Below are positions 25,336 through 33,593 of a stretch of DNA of 64,000 bases, piece by piece; position 1 is the first letter of the stretch, and the number at the start of each line of letters is the position of its first letter. Where the stretch lies: the NCBI RefSeq assembly GCF_000425545.1, contig NZ_AUDQ01000008.1, positions 83,705-147,704 on the forward strand, in the 5' to 3' direction. The notes under the pieces were generated by a model. That model did not search any database and was not told the origin of the DNA. It worked only from the letters and a program-made list of their open reading frames with translations. Source of the DNA: Sporosarcina ureae DSM 2281. Lineage in GTDB: Bacteria > Bacillota > Bacilli > Bacillales_A > Planococcaceae. The translations under genes and the position numbers were made by a program.

Positions 25336-25480
25336 AAATCTAAAGGAACAACCATAACTAGTTAATTTATATGTTTTGATCGAAGGACCAACAGGTATAG
25401 TGCATTTACAGTAGAAACTTCATGGGAAGCACAGAAGCGGCATACTACAGTATGTCGCTATTTCGGAAAGAGGGGATTAT

Positions 25481-26323
25481 ATGCAACGAACACTACTTGA
25501 TTATGCCGCTTTAATCTTAGGGTCATTCATGTTCGCAATTGGGATTAACTACTTCGCGATTCCAAATATGCTATCTGAAGGCGGCGTCATCGGGATTACC
25601 ATCATTACATACTATTTATTCGAATGGTCACCTGGACTTGTCAGTTTTGTAATCAACTTAGCACTCGTTGCGATCGGGTATAGGTTCTTCAGTAAACGAA
25701 CGATTATTTATACTGTCATCACCATCATATTCTCATCCATTTTCCTTGAGTTAACGAAGAATTGGGGAGAACAGTTAGGCAGCGATACATTGCTTGCCGC
25801 GTTATTTGCCGGTTTATTTGTTGGTGGGGGTCTCGGAATGATCTTTCGTGTTGGCGGCACTTCCGGCGGCGCGACTACTATTGCTCGGATGCTTCAGCAA
25901 TGGCTTGGCTGGAGTGTTGGGAAAGCGGTGCTAGTTATTGATATTTCCGTCATTTTATTGTCAGCCTTTGTTATCGGTAAAGAAAAAGCAATGTTTACGC
26001 TCGTTGCTGTGTATGTGGGTGCAAAAGTGATTGACAAAATAGTAGACGGCGCAGATGATAGAAAAGCCGTGATGATCATTTCGAAACACCAAGAAGATAT
26101 TCGACATGAATTACTCACGACAATGGGCAGAGGCGTAACGATTCTTGACGGTCGCGGCGGCTATACGCTCGAGAAGCAAGCGATTTTATATATTATTATC
26201 AACCAGACAGAAATCGTTCAGTTGCGACGTATTTTAGAGCGGGTAGACGAAGATGCATACGTTACCATCAATAATGTACAAGAAATTTTCAAGCGCGGAT
26301 TTAAGGAACAACGACCAAAATAA
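25481..26323 (+). CDS. YitT-family membrane protein (DUF161/DUF2179)
   Basis: The 280-residue protein has five to six N-terminal membrane helices with glycine-rich turns (N-M-L-S-E-G-G-V-I-G-I and R-V-G-G-T-S-G-G). The cytosolic C-terminal domain begins near residue 190 (V-M-I-I-S-K-H), with G-R-G-V-T-I-L-D-G-R-G-G-Y, the DUF2179 pattern. The family has several paralogues per Bacillales genome; transport activity is assumed but not assigned. It starts at ATG behind AGAGGGG. Confidence 0.88.
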   Translation: MQRTLLDYAALILGSFMFAIGINYFAIPNMLSEGGVIGITIITYYLFEWSPGLVSFVINLALVAIGYRFFSKRTIIYTVITIIFSSIFLELTKNWGEQLGSDTLLAALFAGLFVGGGLGMIFRVGGTSGGATTIARMLQQWLGWSVGKAVLVIDISVILLSAFVIGKEKAMFTLVAVYVGAKVIDKIVDGADDRKAVMIISKHQEDIRHELLTTMGRGVTILDGRGGYTLEKQAILYIIINQTEIVQLRRILERVDEDAYVTINNVQEIFKRGFKEQRPK

Positions 26324-26360
26324 AATTTGTTTCCTAACAGTTCATTTCCATACTATCATG

Positions 26361-26398
26361 AACTCTCTCCCATACCATTACAGGTAAAGGAGAGAGTT
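26361..26398 (+). terminator. Probable terminator of the yitT-like gene
   Basis: AACTCTCTCC pairs with GGAGAGAGTT around an 18-base loop. A T-rich stretch (TACTTATTTTT) follows a few bases later. The long loop lowers confidence. Confidence 0.5.
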
Positions 26399-26418
26399 AT
26401 CCTACTTATTTTTCATGC

Positions 26419-26544
26419 TTAAATCAGTGGCGGCGGCATGCAATTTGCTACCGAGAAGCCGCCAGGAAAGAATATAGTGGATGCTTTGTCACTAGTACAC
26501 TTCCCTACCCAATACTTGGCTATCTTTATCTCCTGTTTCCACAC
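26419..26544 (-). CDS. Small ORF of 41 codons with perfect Shine-Dalgarno, function unknown
   Basis: On the minus strand AAGGAGG stands seven bases before GTG 26544, and a TGA lies just upstream in frame, so this is the only possible start. The 41-residue product is basic at the N-terminus (W-K-Q-E-I-K-I-A-K), has a middle segment with one cysteine (G-K-C-T-S-D-K), a hydrophobic F-F-P-G-G-F stretch and ends N-C-M-P-P-P-L-I. It could be a secreted or signalling peptide precursor or a small regulatory protein. I recognise no family. It lies alone between two plus-strand genes. Confidence 0.45.
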   Translation of the reverse strand: MWKQEIKIAKYWVGKCTSDKASTIFFPGGFSVANCMPPPLI

Positions 26545-26704
26545 TATTCAACCTCCTTGCAATAGTCACAACTATCTTCCAATTTAATTATTTCAATAAA
26601 GCGTTTCACTCAACCGAGTTCTTCTATATACTTGATAATATCTGAAAAATTCATACCTTTTCGTGATGGATTGAATAGTATTTTTCAAGTGGGAGGAGAT
26701 TATC

Positions 26705-28237
26705 ATGGATAAACAGAAAAAAGGATTTTTCCAGAAGTTTTTGGATATGATTGAGAAAACCGGTAACCGATTGCCACATCCGGTTACATTATTTGCTGTT
26801 TTGGCTTTATTGGTAATCGTCATCTCGGCAGTAGTCTCTTACTTCGGGGTTAGTGCAGAACATCCGGGTAAAGAAGGCGAAATGATTGAAGTAAATAATT
26901 TACTGAGTAGTGAAGGTATTCATTACATCATTACGAATATGACCGATAACTTTATCGGTTTCGCTCCGCTTGGTGTCGTGCTGATCACGATGCTTGGTAT
27001 TGGTGTCGCAGAAGGTTCAGGATTGATCAGTGCTTTACTTCGCGGCTTTGTAATGTCTGTTCCAAAACGAATGATCACGCTTGGATTAGTATTTGCAGGC
27101 GTTATGTCGAGTGTAGCTTCTGACGCAGGCTACGTTGTCTTGCCGCCACTTGGTGCGGTATTGTTCGCAGCACTTGGAAGACACCCTCTTGCGGGTCTAG
27201 CAGCTGCTTTTGCCGGGGTCTCCGGTGGGTTCAGTGCAAACTTGCTACTTTCGGGTACTGATGCATTACTCGGCGAATTGACGATCATGTCCGCAGCGAT
27301 CATCAATCCCGAATATGCAGAAGGTATGAATATTGCCATGAACTACTACTTCATCGCATTTTCTGTTATCGTTCTGACATTCGTTGGTGCGTGGGTCACA
27401 GAAAAAATCGTAGAACCTCGTCTTGGCGAATATAACGGTGAATTCCGCGAGAAAGTTGAAAAGCTAACTCGTCTTGAAAAGAAAGGCTTGATTTTGGCAG
27501 GTGTTTCTGTCGTTATTGCAGGAGCATTGGTTGCGCTTCTTGTTATATTCCCAGGTGCTCCGTTGCGTGGAGATGAAGCAGATATGCCGATTATCAAATC
27601 ACCATTCATGAAATCGCTCGTGCCGATCATTGCATTTATGTTCTTTGTGCCAGGTCTTGTCTACGGTAGAGTAACGAAATTGATTCGTAATGACAAAGAC
27701 GTAGCCGCCATGATGTCGACGACGATGTCTGCAATGGGGATGTTTATCGTCCTTTCATTCACAGCAAGTCAGTTCGTCGCATTCTTCTCTGAGTCAAATA
27801 TGGGCTTAGTGTTAGGTGTTTATGGTGCAAACTTCCTTGACAGTATTAGTTTAACAGGGATTCCTTTGTTACTGATGTTCATTGTCATTGCGGCGTTCAT
27901 TAACTTGTTCATCGGTAGTGCATCAGCGAAGTGGGCCATGATGGCACCGGTTTTCGTACCGATTATGATGCAACTTGGCTATTCTCCTGAACTGACACAA
28001 ATGGCGTATCGCGTGGCGGATTCTTCAACTAATATCATTTCACCGCTCATGACTTATTTTGCGATCATCATTGCCTTTGCGCAGAAGTACGATAAGAAGA
28101 TGGGAATCGGGACGCTCGTTTCCGTTATGTTCCCATACTCCATGTTCTTCTTGCTGTTCTGGAGCGTAACGTTAATTATCTGGATGTTGCTAGGTATCGA
28201 CCTCGGACCTGGCTCCCCTATTTATTACTTGAAATAA
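26705..28237 (+). CDS. AbgT-family transporter
   Basis: The 510-residue membrane protein has about nine to eleven helices and belongs to the AbgT family, whose E. coli member takes up p-aminobenzoyl-glutamate and whose other members export sulfonamides and related antimetabolites. Conserved stretches include G-N-R-L-P-H-P-V near residue 20, P-L-G-V-V-L-I-T-M-L-G-I-G-V-A-E near 85-100 and R-V-A-D-S-S-T-N-I-I-S-P-L near 440. The start follows GGGAGGAG. A strong terminator lies just behind the stop, so it is monocistronic. Confidence 0.9.
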   Translation: MDKQKKGFFQKFLDMIEKTGNRLPHPVTLFAVLALLVIVISAVVSYFGVSAEHPGKEGEMIEVNNLLSSEGIHYIITNMTDNFIGFAPLGVVLITMLGIGVAEGSGLISALLRGFVMSVPKRMITLGLVFAGVMSSVASDAGYVVLPPLGAVLFAALGRHPLAGLAAAFAGVSGGFSANLLLSGTDALLGELTIMSAAIINPEYAEGMNIAMNYYFIAFSVIVLTFVGAWVTEKIVEPRLGEYNGEFREKVEKLTRLEKKGLILAGVSVVIAGALVALLVIFPGAPLRGDEADMPIIKSPFMKSLVPIIAFMFFVPGLVYGRVTKLIRNDKDVAAMMSTTMSAMGMFIVLSFTASQFVAFFSESNMGLVLGVYGANFLDSISLTGIPLLLMFIVIAAFINLFIGSASAKWAMMAPVFVPIMMQLGYSPELTQMAYRVADSSTNIISPLMTYFAIIIAFAQKYDKKMGIGTLVSVMFPYSMFFLLFWSVTLIIWMLLGIDLGPGSPIYYLK

Positions 28238-28248
28238 GATGACCCATA

Positions 28249-28285
28249 CCCCGTAAGTGCATTCATTGCTCTTACGGGGTTTTTT
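28249..28285 (+). terminator. Intrinsic terminator of the AbgT-family gene
   Basis: CCCCGTAAG pairs with CTTACGGGG and is followed by TTTTTT. Confidence 0.9.
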
Positions 28286-28302
28286 ATGATAGTATAGTAG
28301 TT

Positions 28303-28321
28303 GATAATGGTTTTCATTTAG
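28303..28321 (+). promoter_or_regulatory. Fur-box-like sequence before the nitroreductase gene
   Basis: GATAATGGTTTTCATTTAG matches the 19-bp Fur consensus GATAATGATTATCATTATC at 14 positions; the left arm TGATAAT is perfect and the right arm is degenerate. It lies 34 bases before the start codon. Fur-family control is possible only. Confidence 0.3.
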
Positions 28322-28354
28322 AATGATTCTATCTATCAAAAGGAGTTTTTAATT

Positions 28355-28924
28355 ATGAATTATGAAGGAAAGAATGCTGTAGAGAAATCGATCATGGGCA
28401 GACGCTCCATCAAGAAATTTAAAAAAGACCCGGTCGATATAGATGAACTAATAGAATTACTCAACGTCGCAAAATGGGCACCGAATCATAAATTGACCGA
28501 GCCGTGGCGCTTTCAGTTATATGTTGATGAAGGCAAAGAAAGATTTATAGAGGCGTTTTTAACGTCCCAAGAAAGAGATGGCAATATACCTGATAAAGCA
28601 CAGAATAAAGCAGCATATTTCCGCGACATTCCTCTACATTTAGTCGTCATCATGCCGGAGGACTCACGTAAAAAACGTTGGGATGAAGATTACGCTGCAA
28701 TTTCTGCGATGATCCAGAACTTTCAGCTGGCTGCATGGGAACGCGGTATCGGCATGATCTGGCGCACGAATGACTGGACACATGACCCGATATTTAAAGA
28801 TGCGATCGGTGTGAAATCAGATGAAAAGATTGTCGGAACACTAATGATCGGCTATCCGAAACATGTACCTAAGCCTGAGGAACGTAAGGATATTCGAAAC
28901 GTACTGACTGTTATCGATGAATGA
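28355..28924 (+). CDS. Nitroreductase-family FMN oxidoreductase
   Basis: The 189-residue protein has the nitroreductase fold: R-R-S-I-K-K-F at residues 17-23 for FMN phosphate binding, A-K-W-A-P-N-H near 40 and L-A-A-W-E-R-G-I-G near 125. Such enzymes use NAD(P)H to reduce nitro compounds, quinones or flavins, usually as dimers. The physiological substrate is unknown. The start follows AAAGGAG. A degenerate Fur-like box upstream hints at iron or metal control. Confidence 0.88.
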   Translation: MNYEGKNAVEKSIMGRRSIKKFKKDPVDIDELIELLNVAKWAPNHKLTEPWRFQLYVDEGKERFIEAFLTSQERDGNIPDKAQNKAAYFRDIPLHLVVIMPEDSRKKRWDEDYAAISAMIQNFQLAAWERGIGMIWRTNDWTHDPIFKDAIGVKSDEKIVGTLMIGYPKHVPKPEERKDIRNVLTVIDE

Positions 28925-28975
28925 ACTACTATAACGTTTATATGTAAATTCATGTTATGGCTTTAAATATAAAAC

Positions 28976-29001
28976 GCTTGCCCTCAAAATTGAGAGCAAG
29001 C
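28976..29001 (-). terminator. Intrinsic terminator of the nitronate monooxygenase-like gene
   Basis: GCTTGC-x-CTC pairs with GAG-x-GCAAGC around a short AT loop; on the minus strand GTTTTATATTT follows. It lies between convergent genes. Confidence 0.7.
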
Positions 29002-29026
29002 TAATTTTATATTAATCAGTATTCGT

Positions 29027-29974
29027 TCACAGCAAATCTGCAGTGCGCTTGCACGCTTCCTTCGCTTCTTCCATCATACGCTCAATAAGCTCTTGAACGG
29101 TTGGAACATCGTCTATTAATCCAGCCACCTGACCGCTATTGATATATCCGTTCTGCATGTCTCCTTCAATAGCACCTAACTTATGCTGTTCTTCAGTTGT
29201 TGCTTTATTAAACTCTTCTAGCGTCATTCCTTCTTTTTCACGCTTTTCTAAAGTTGCTACATAATCGTTTGTTAATACTCTCCTTACTCGCCCCACTTTA
29301 CGGCCAATAATTCTCGTTTCTACGTCTGATGCGTCTACTAGACGTTGCTTATAGCGTTCGTGTGCCTGCATTTCCTGAGTAGCTATAAAGCGCGTGCCCA
29401 TCTGAACACCTTCAGCACCTAAAACAAGCGCTGCAGCCAAACCTTTTCCATCGCCTACTCCCCCTGCTGCTACGACCGGAATCTGAACATTTGCAGTGAT
29501 TTGTGGGATCAATGTCATGGTAGTTAATTCAAGCGGTGAGTTAATTCCAGCAGCTTCAAACCCTTCTGCCACTACTATATCTGCTCCAGCCTCTTCCGCT
29601 TTCACAGCATGTTTAACAGATGCTATGATCGCTATAACCTTGATTCCATGATCGTGTAAACGTTGAATATATGGTGACGGATTTCCTGCTGATAGTGATA
29701 TAACCGGTACCTGGTGTTTAATAACTAATTCTATAAACTCTTCGACGTAAGGAGTTACATTAATCGCAATATTTACCGCAAAAGGACGCGAAGTTATAGA
29801 CTTCAAATCAGTAATTTTACGATCAACCTCTGCTATAGTGGAGGTTCCACAACCAATTGTGCCTAAGCCACCAGCTTCTGAAATAGCCGCTGCCAATTTA
29901 GGGCTACTAATATCGCCCATCCCTCCTTGAATGATTGGATATTGGATAGATAATACATTACATAACGAATTCAT
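29027..29974 (-). CDS. Nitronate monooxygenase / FabK-like FMN barrel protein
   Basis: The roughly 315-residue TIM-barrel flavoprotein belongs to the 2-nitropropane dioxygenase/FabK group. Q-G-G-M-G near residue 17 and A-A-G-G-V-G-D-G-K-G with G-A-E-G-V-Q-M-G-T-R-F (phosphate site) bind FMN. Where nitronate monooxygenases and FabK have a catalytic His in E-A-G-G-H, this protein reads E-A-A-G-I, so the normal base is missing. The actual reaction is therefore open. I start at ATG 29974, eight bases after GGGAG; the GTG three codons earlier overlaps that site. It is next to the phenylacetate island but transcribed alone. Confidence 0.8.
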   Translation of the reverse strand: MNSLCNVLSIQYPIIQGGMGDISSPKLAAAISEAGGLGTIGCGTSTIAEVDRKITDLKSITSRPFAVNIAINVTPYVEEFIELVIKHQVPVISLSAGNPSPYIQRLHDHGIKVIAIIASVKHAVKAEEAGADIVVAEGFEAAGINSPLELTTMTLIPQITANVQIPVVAAGGVGDGKGLAAALVLGAEGVQMGTRFIATQEMQAHERYKQRLVDASDVETRIIGRKVGRVRRVLTNDYVATLEKREKEGMTLEEFNKATTEEQHKLGAIEGDMQNGYINSGQVAGLIDDVPTVQELIERMMEEAKEACKRTADLL

Positions 29975-30037
29975 ACAATACACTCCCTTTTATGTTATAC
30001 TTTATCATATATTTCATTATTTTGAAGGAGGAAACTC

Positions 30038-30565
30038 ATGATTATACCTTATAATAAGAAAAGTCCGGTAATTGATGCATCCGCTTTCATTGCCCCAGGT
30101 GCTTATCTGATTGGCGATGTGACAGTTGGTGAAGAATCTACAATATGGTTCAACTCTGTACTACGCGCAGACGAGGGTGCGATTGTAATTGGCAAGCGCT
30201 GTAGTATACAAGATAATTCTACAATCCATCTATATGAAGATGCACCTGTTGAAATTGAAGATGAAGTGACCGTCGGACATAATGTGGTATTGCATGGTTG
30301 CAAAATCCAAAAACGTTCTATTATTGGCATGGGTTCAACTATTCTCGATCACGCCGACATTGGAGAAGAGTGTATTATTGGTGCGAACACTTTAATTCCT
30401 TCTGGAAAGGTTATTCCGCCACGTTCATTAGTGATCGGTTCTCCTGGAAAAGTTGTCCGACAATTGAATGACCAAGATCTGGAAATGATTCAGCTGTCTA
30501 TTGATACGTATGTTCAAAAAGGAAAAGACTTCAACCTTATTTTACAAAATGAACTGAGTGTTTAA
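30038..30565 (+). CDS. Gamma-carbonic-anhydrase-fold protein, PaaY-like
   Basis: The 175-residue protein is a left-handed beta-helix made of hexapeptide repeats (I-G-D-V-T-V, I-E-D-E-V-T, I-G-E-E-C-I). Zinc-type histidines are visible in T-I-H-L-Y and G-H-N-V-V-L-H-G. E. coli PaaY, of the same fold, is a thioesterase that recycles CoA from dead-end phenylacetate intermediates. The convergent paaX and the downstream paa genes make that role plausible here, but a general carbonic-anhydrase homologue (YrdA-like) is equally possible by sequence alone. The start follows GAAGGAGG. Confidence 0.8.
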   Translation: MIIPYNKKSPVIDASAFIAPGAYLIGDVTVGEESTIWFNSVLRADEGAIVIGKRCSIQDNSTIHLYEDAPVEIEDEVTVGHNVVLHGCKIQKRSIIGMGSTILDHADIGEECIIGANTLIPSGKVIPPRSLVIGSPGKVVRQLNDQDLEMIQLSIDTYVQKGKDFNLILQNELSV

Positions 30566-30584
30566 TAAATTGTGCATCAGAAAT

Positions 30585-30615
30585 GCCGTGAGCGTAAATA
30601 TGCTCACGGCTTTTT
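30585..30615 (+). terminator. Terminator between the PaaY-like gene and paaX
   Basis: GCCGTGAGC pairs with GCTCACGGC around an 8-base AT loop and is followed by TTTTT. It can also end minus-strand transcription from paaX. Confidence 0.88.
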
Positions 30616-30618
30616 CCG

Positions 30619-31572
30619 TCATTTTATAATCAATGGATTATCTTCAGCATCATAAGTAGCATCTTTTCTACTTATATCATTATCTTTTTCAAATATATGT
30701 TCGAAAAAACGATTGGCAGGTTCAGCAAGTAGCTTATAATATTGTGCAAATAAATGAGCTGAGTGTGTTCCGCTCCACATCTCAGGAAGAAGTTCCTTTG
30801 GCAAACCAGGATCAATGAACAAGAACTTTCGATATTCATGCACTAAATTAGTGCGTTCTACAAAACACTGAGCGTCCGACAACAAACCACTTTCCATTTC
30901 ACTCGTTGCCACGACAAACTTTTGACTGTATATCGAAATAAATTCTCCATACTTCTTCTCGATCTCTTCAAGAGGCCAACTCTTGGCAACCAACTCTTGG
31001 TTTGACCTTGGTCCCGTGTACTTTGAGAGAAATAAGTCAGCATGCTCTTCAATCTTATATTTTGCTATTAATAAGCGTACTTCTTTTGCCAAATCATTCG
31101 GCGTAATCCAACAACCATTTGTAAAAGTACCGAATCCGCTCCATAAAAGCTCTTTTCGCAATTCATCACGGAGTTGTCGTTTATCTTCAGGTATGTTGTA
31201 CATCAACATACGCCATTGACCATCCCACTCATGAGGCTCTAATTTAAAAATACGCGATGCAGCTTCCTCGATACGAGAAACTCCACGGTCCGTTAAGTAA
31301 TAATAACTTTTTCTTCCTTCACGTTCTGTTTCAAACCAGCCTTGTTTCATCATACGAGACAAAACAACGCGTACAGCTTGTTCATTATGGCCAAACTCTT
31401 TCATCAACCGAATCAAGCTACCGATCCAGATTTTATTTCCATAATGGCGAACGTAATCACCAAAAATTGTAAATATCATAGATTGTGTATTAGAGATAGA
31501 AAAAACCACTCTTTCTATAAAATTATTCGGTTCCTTCTCTCCATTATAACCGTTGGCCAATAATGATGACAA
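30619..31572 (-). CDS. paaX: PaaX-family transcriptional repressor
   Basis: The product (up to 317 residues) has the PaaX layout: an N-terminal winged helix (S-M-I-F-T-I-F-G-D-Y, then G-S-L-I-R-L-M-K-E-F-G, Q-A-V-R-V-V-L-S-R-M), the central W-R-M-L-M-Y-N-I-P-E domain and a C-terminal helical domain. PaaX binds its operators until phenylacetyl-CoA releases it. It is the last gene after the crotonase, three bases on. The start is uncertain: TTG 31572 gives 317 residues, but TTGTCA at that very point and TATAAT 18 bases further form a good promoter, so translation may begin downstream (GTG 31509 or ATG 31479). Confidence 0.88.
   Translation of the reverse strand: MSSLLANGYNGEKEPNNFIERVVFSISNTQSMIFTIFGDYVRHYGNKIWIGSLIRLMKEFGHNEQAVRVVLSRMMKQGWFETEREGRKSYYYLTDRGVSRIEEAASRIFKLEPHEWDGQWRMLMYNIPEDKRQLRDELRKELLWSGFGTFTNGCWITPNDLAKEVRLLIAKYKIEEHADLFLSKYTGPRSNQELVAKSWPLEEIEKKYGEFISIYSQKFVVATSEMESGLLSDAQCFVERTNLVHEYRKFLFIDPGLPKELLPEMWSGTHSAHLFAQYYKLLAEPANRFFEHIFEKDNDISRKDATYDAEDNPLIIK
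31543..31572 (-). promoter_or_regulatory. Possible internal promoter for paaX
   Basis: On the minus strand TTGTCA (31572-31567), an 18-base spacer and a perfect TATAAT (31548-31543). It overlaps the longest reading of paaX, so it would fit only a downstream start codon. Confidence 0.4.
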
Positions 31573-31574
31573 GC

Positions 31575-32351
31575 TTATGTGCCTTGGAATTCCGGTTCAC
31601 GCTTTTCATTGAACGCTTGTAAGGCCTCAACGCGGTCCTCGGTCGGGATGACTAATTCGTATGCTTTCGTCTCAATTGCAAGACCTGTACGAAGGTCAGT
31701 ATTTAAACCCTCATTAATTGCATATTTAGCTTGTTTAATTGCAACAGGGCCATTTTTCATAATAGCTTCTGCTAATTCTTCGCAAGATACCAATAAGTTA
31801 TCTGATTCTACTACTTTTAATACAATACCTAGCTCTAATGCTTCAGCAGCAGTCAAGCGTTTGGCTGTGAATATAAGCTCTTTTGCTTTCATCACTCCAA
31901 CTAATCGAGGTAGCCGTTGTGTGCCTCCCGCCCCTGGAATGATAGCCCAACTCGTTTCAGTTAAGCCTAACGTAGCGTGACTAACAGCGATCGAGAAATC
32001 GCAAGCCAGCATCAATTCAAAACCACCACCAAGTGCATGACCATTTACAGCGGCGATTGTAGGCTGTGGTAATTCTGCAATACTGTTGAACACGTCACGA
32101 ATAGCTTTTACGTTACGGCGCACTTCCGATTCGTTAAGTGTCTTACGTTCTTTTAAATCCGCTCCAGCACTGAATGCCCTTTCCCCTTCTCCTCTAAAAA
32201 TTACAGCTCTGATATCAGGGGCAATATGGAGAGTCTCTACTATTTGTTGTAATTCTTTTAAGGCAGGGTAATTAAAGCAATTCAAAGATTCGGGCCGATT
32301 GATTGTTACATAAGCGATACGGTTTTCAATTTCCAATAAAACTGGTTTCAT
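31575..32351 (-). CDS. Enoyl-CoA hydratase/isomerase (crotonase)
   Basis: The 258-residue crotonase has the oxyanion-hole segments F-S-A-G-A-D-L-K-E near residue 62 and G-H-A-L-G-G-G-F-E near 105. It carries both catalytic glutamates of true hydratases (G-F-E-L and T-E-T-S-W near residue 133), followed by P-G-A-G-G-T-Q-R. It should hydrate an enoyl-CoA in the lower phenylacetate pathway. It follows the thiolase gene by 36 bases, with its own AAAGGAG, and is upstream of paaX. Assignment to one step (PaaF-like) is inference. Confidence 0.88.
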   Translation of the reverse strand: MKPVLLEIENRIAYVTINRPESLNCFNYPALKELQQIVETLHIAPDIRAVIFRGEGERAFSAGADLKERKTLNESEVRRNVKAIRDVFNSIAELPQPTIAAVNGHALGGGFELMLACDFSIAVSHATLGLTETSWAIIPGAGGTQRLPRLVGVMKAKELIFTAKRLTAAEALELGIVLKVVESDNLLVSCEELAEAIMKNGPVAIKQAKYAINEGLNTDLRTGLAIETKAYELVIPTEDRVEALQAFNEKREPEFQGT

Positions 32352-32387
32352 TATCCAAGCTCCTTTACGCGTAAATTGTGAGTAGTT

Positions 32388-33593
32388 TTAGACTTCAGGC
32401 TTTTCTACGATCATTGCTATACCTTGTCCGACACCTATACACATAGTTGCCAAACCGTATTGCGTATCACGCTTATTCATTTCATATATTAACGTCATTA
32501 AAATACGTGCTCCGCTGGCTCCGAGTGGATGTCCATATGCAATTGCTCCACCATTGACATTTACTTTCTCTGCATCCAACTCTAGTTGTCGAATACATTC
32601 AAGCGACTGGGAAGCAAATGCTTCATTCAATTCTACCAAGCCCATATCATCCGCCGTTAAGTCTGCGCGTTGTAAAGCTTTGCGTGACGCAGAAATTGGA
32701 CCAAGACCCATCACCGCTGGCTCAAGACCTGCTACTGCACCTGTAACGTACTTCGCAAGTGGCTTCAGTCCGAGCTCTTTCGCTTTCTCTGCACTCATTA
32801 CTAGAAGTGCTGCTGCCCCATCGTTTACCCCTGATGCATTACCTGCTGTAACTGTACCATCTTTAAATATCGGTCGTAGTTTCGCTAAAGCTTCAATAGA
32901 TGACTCTGGACGTGGATGTTCATCTCGCTCTACAATAATTTCATTACCTTTACGATCTTTATATACGACCGGTACAATTTCTTTGCTGAATGCACCTGCC
33001 TCCATTGCCTTTTTTGCTCGACGTTGACTTTCATATGCAAAAGCATCTTGTTCTTCACGTGAAATGTTATAACGTTCCGCTACATTTTCCGCTGTTTTCG
33101 GCATAGTGTCAGATCCGTACATTTCTTCTAATTCTTTATTCGTAAAGCGCCATCCAATAGTCGTATCATACATTTTCATATCTCCGCGCGGGTACTCCAC
33201 TTCAGGTTTACCCATTACAAATGGCGCGCGTGTCATACTTTCCGTACCACCTGCGATGAAGACATCCCCTTCCCCAGCCATGATCGCCCTTGCTGCATAC
33301 ATAACTGCATCGATACCGGACCCACATAGGCGGTTAATTGTTGTTCCGCCCACTTCTATAGGCAAACCGGCAAGTAATGCAGACATACGAGCCACATTAC
33401 GATTATCTTCACCTGCCTGATTCGCATTGCCAAAAATCACTTCTTCAATTTCTTCAGTAGGAAGACTTGGGTTTCTTTCAATTAGGGCTTTGATTACTGT
33501 AGCACCCAAATCGTCGGGACGAACTGCTTGTAATGCTCCCTTATATCTTCCAAATGGTGTACGTACTGCGTCAACGATTACAACTTCCCTCAT
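32388..33593 (-). CDS. paaJ: Acetyl-CoA acyltransferase, 3-oxoadipyl-CoA thiolase type
   Basis: The 401-residue thiolase should cleave 3-oxoadipyl-CoA to succinyl-CoA and acetyl-CoA at the end of phenylacetate degradation. The nucleophile is Cys90 in N-R-L-C-G-S-G; the His of Y-G-H-P-L-G-A-S-G-A-R (about 356) and the Cys of C-I-G-V-G-Q-G (about 386) complete the site. Conserved N-E-A-F-A is near 325. The start overlaps the end of the dehydrogenase gene by four bases. A general beta-oxidation thiolase is possible by family, but position favours PaaJ. Confidence 0.88.
   Translation of the reverse strand: MREVVIVDAVRTPFGRYKGALQAVRPDDLGATVIKALIERNPSLPTEEIEEVIFGNANQAGEDNRNVARMSALLAGLPIEVGGTTINRLCGSGIDAVMYAARAIMAGEGDVFIAGGTESMTRAPFVMGKPEVEYPRGDMKMYDTTIGWRFTNKELEEMYGSDTMPKTAENVAERYNISREEQDAFAYESQRRAKKAMEAGAFSKEIVPVVYKDRKGNEIIVERDEHPRPESSIEALAKLRPIFKDGTVTAGNASGVNDGAAALLVMSAEKAKELGLKPLAKYVTGAVAGLEPAVMGLGPISASRKALQRADLTADDMGLVELNEAFASQSLECIRQLELDAEKVNVNGGAIAYGHPLGASGARILMTLIYEMNKRDTQYGLATMCIGVGQGIAMIVEKPEV

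Noticed and set aside
26605..26625. cre-like sequence before the AbgT-family gene
   Set aside because: It matches the cre consensus at only about 11 of 16 positions and lacks the outer conserved bases.
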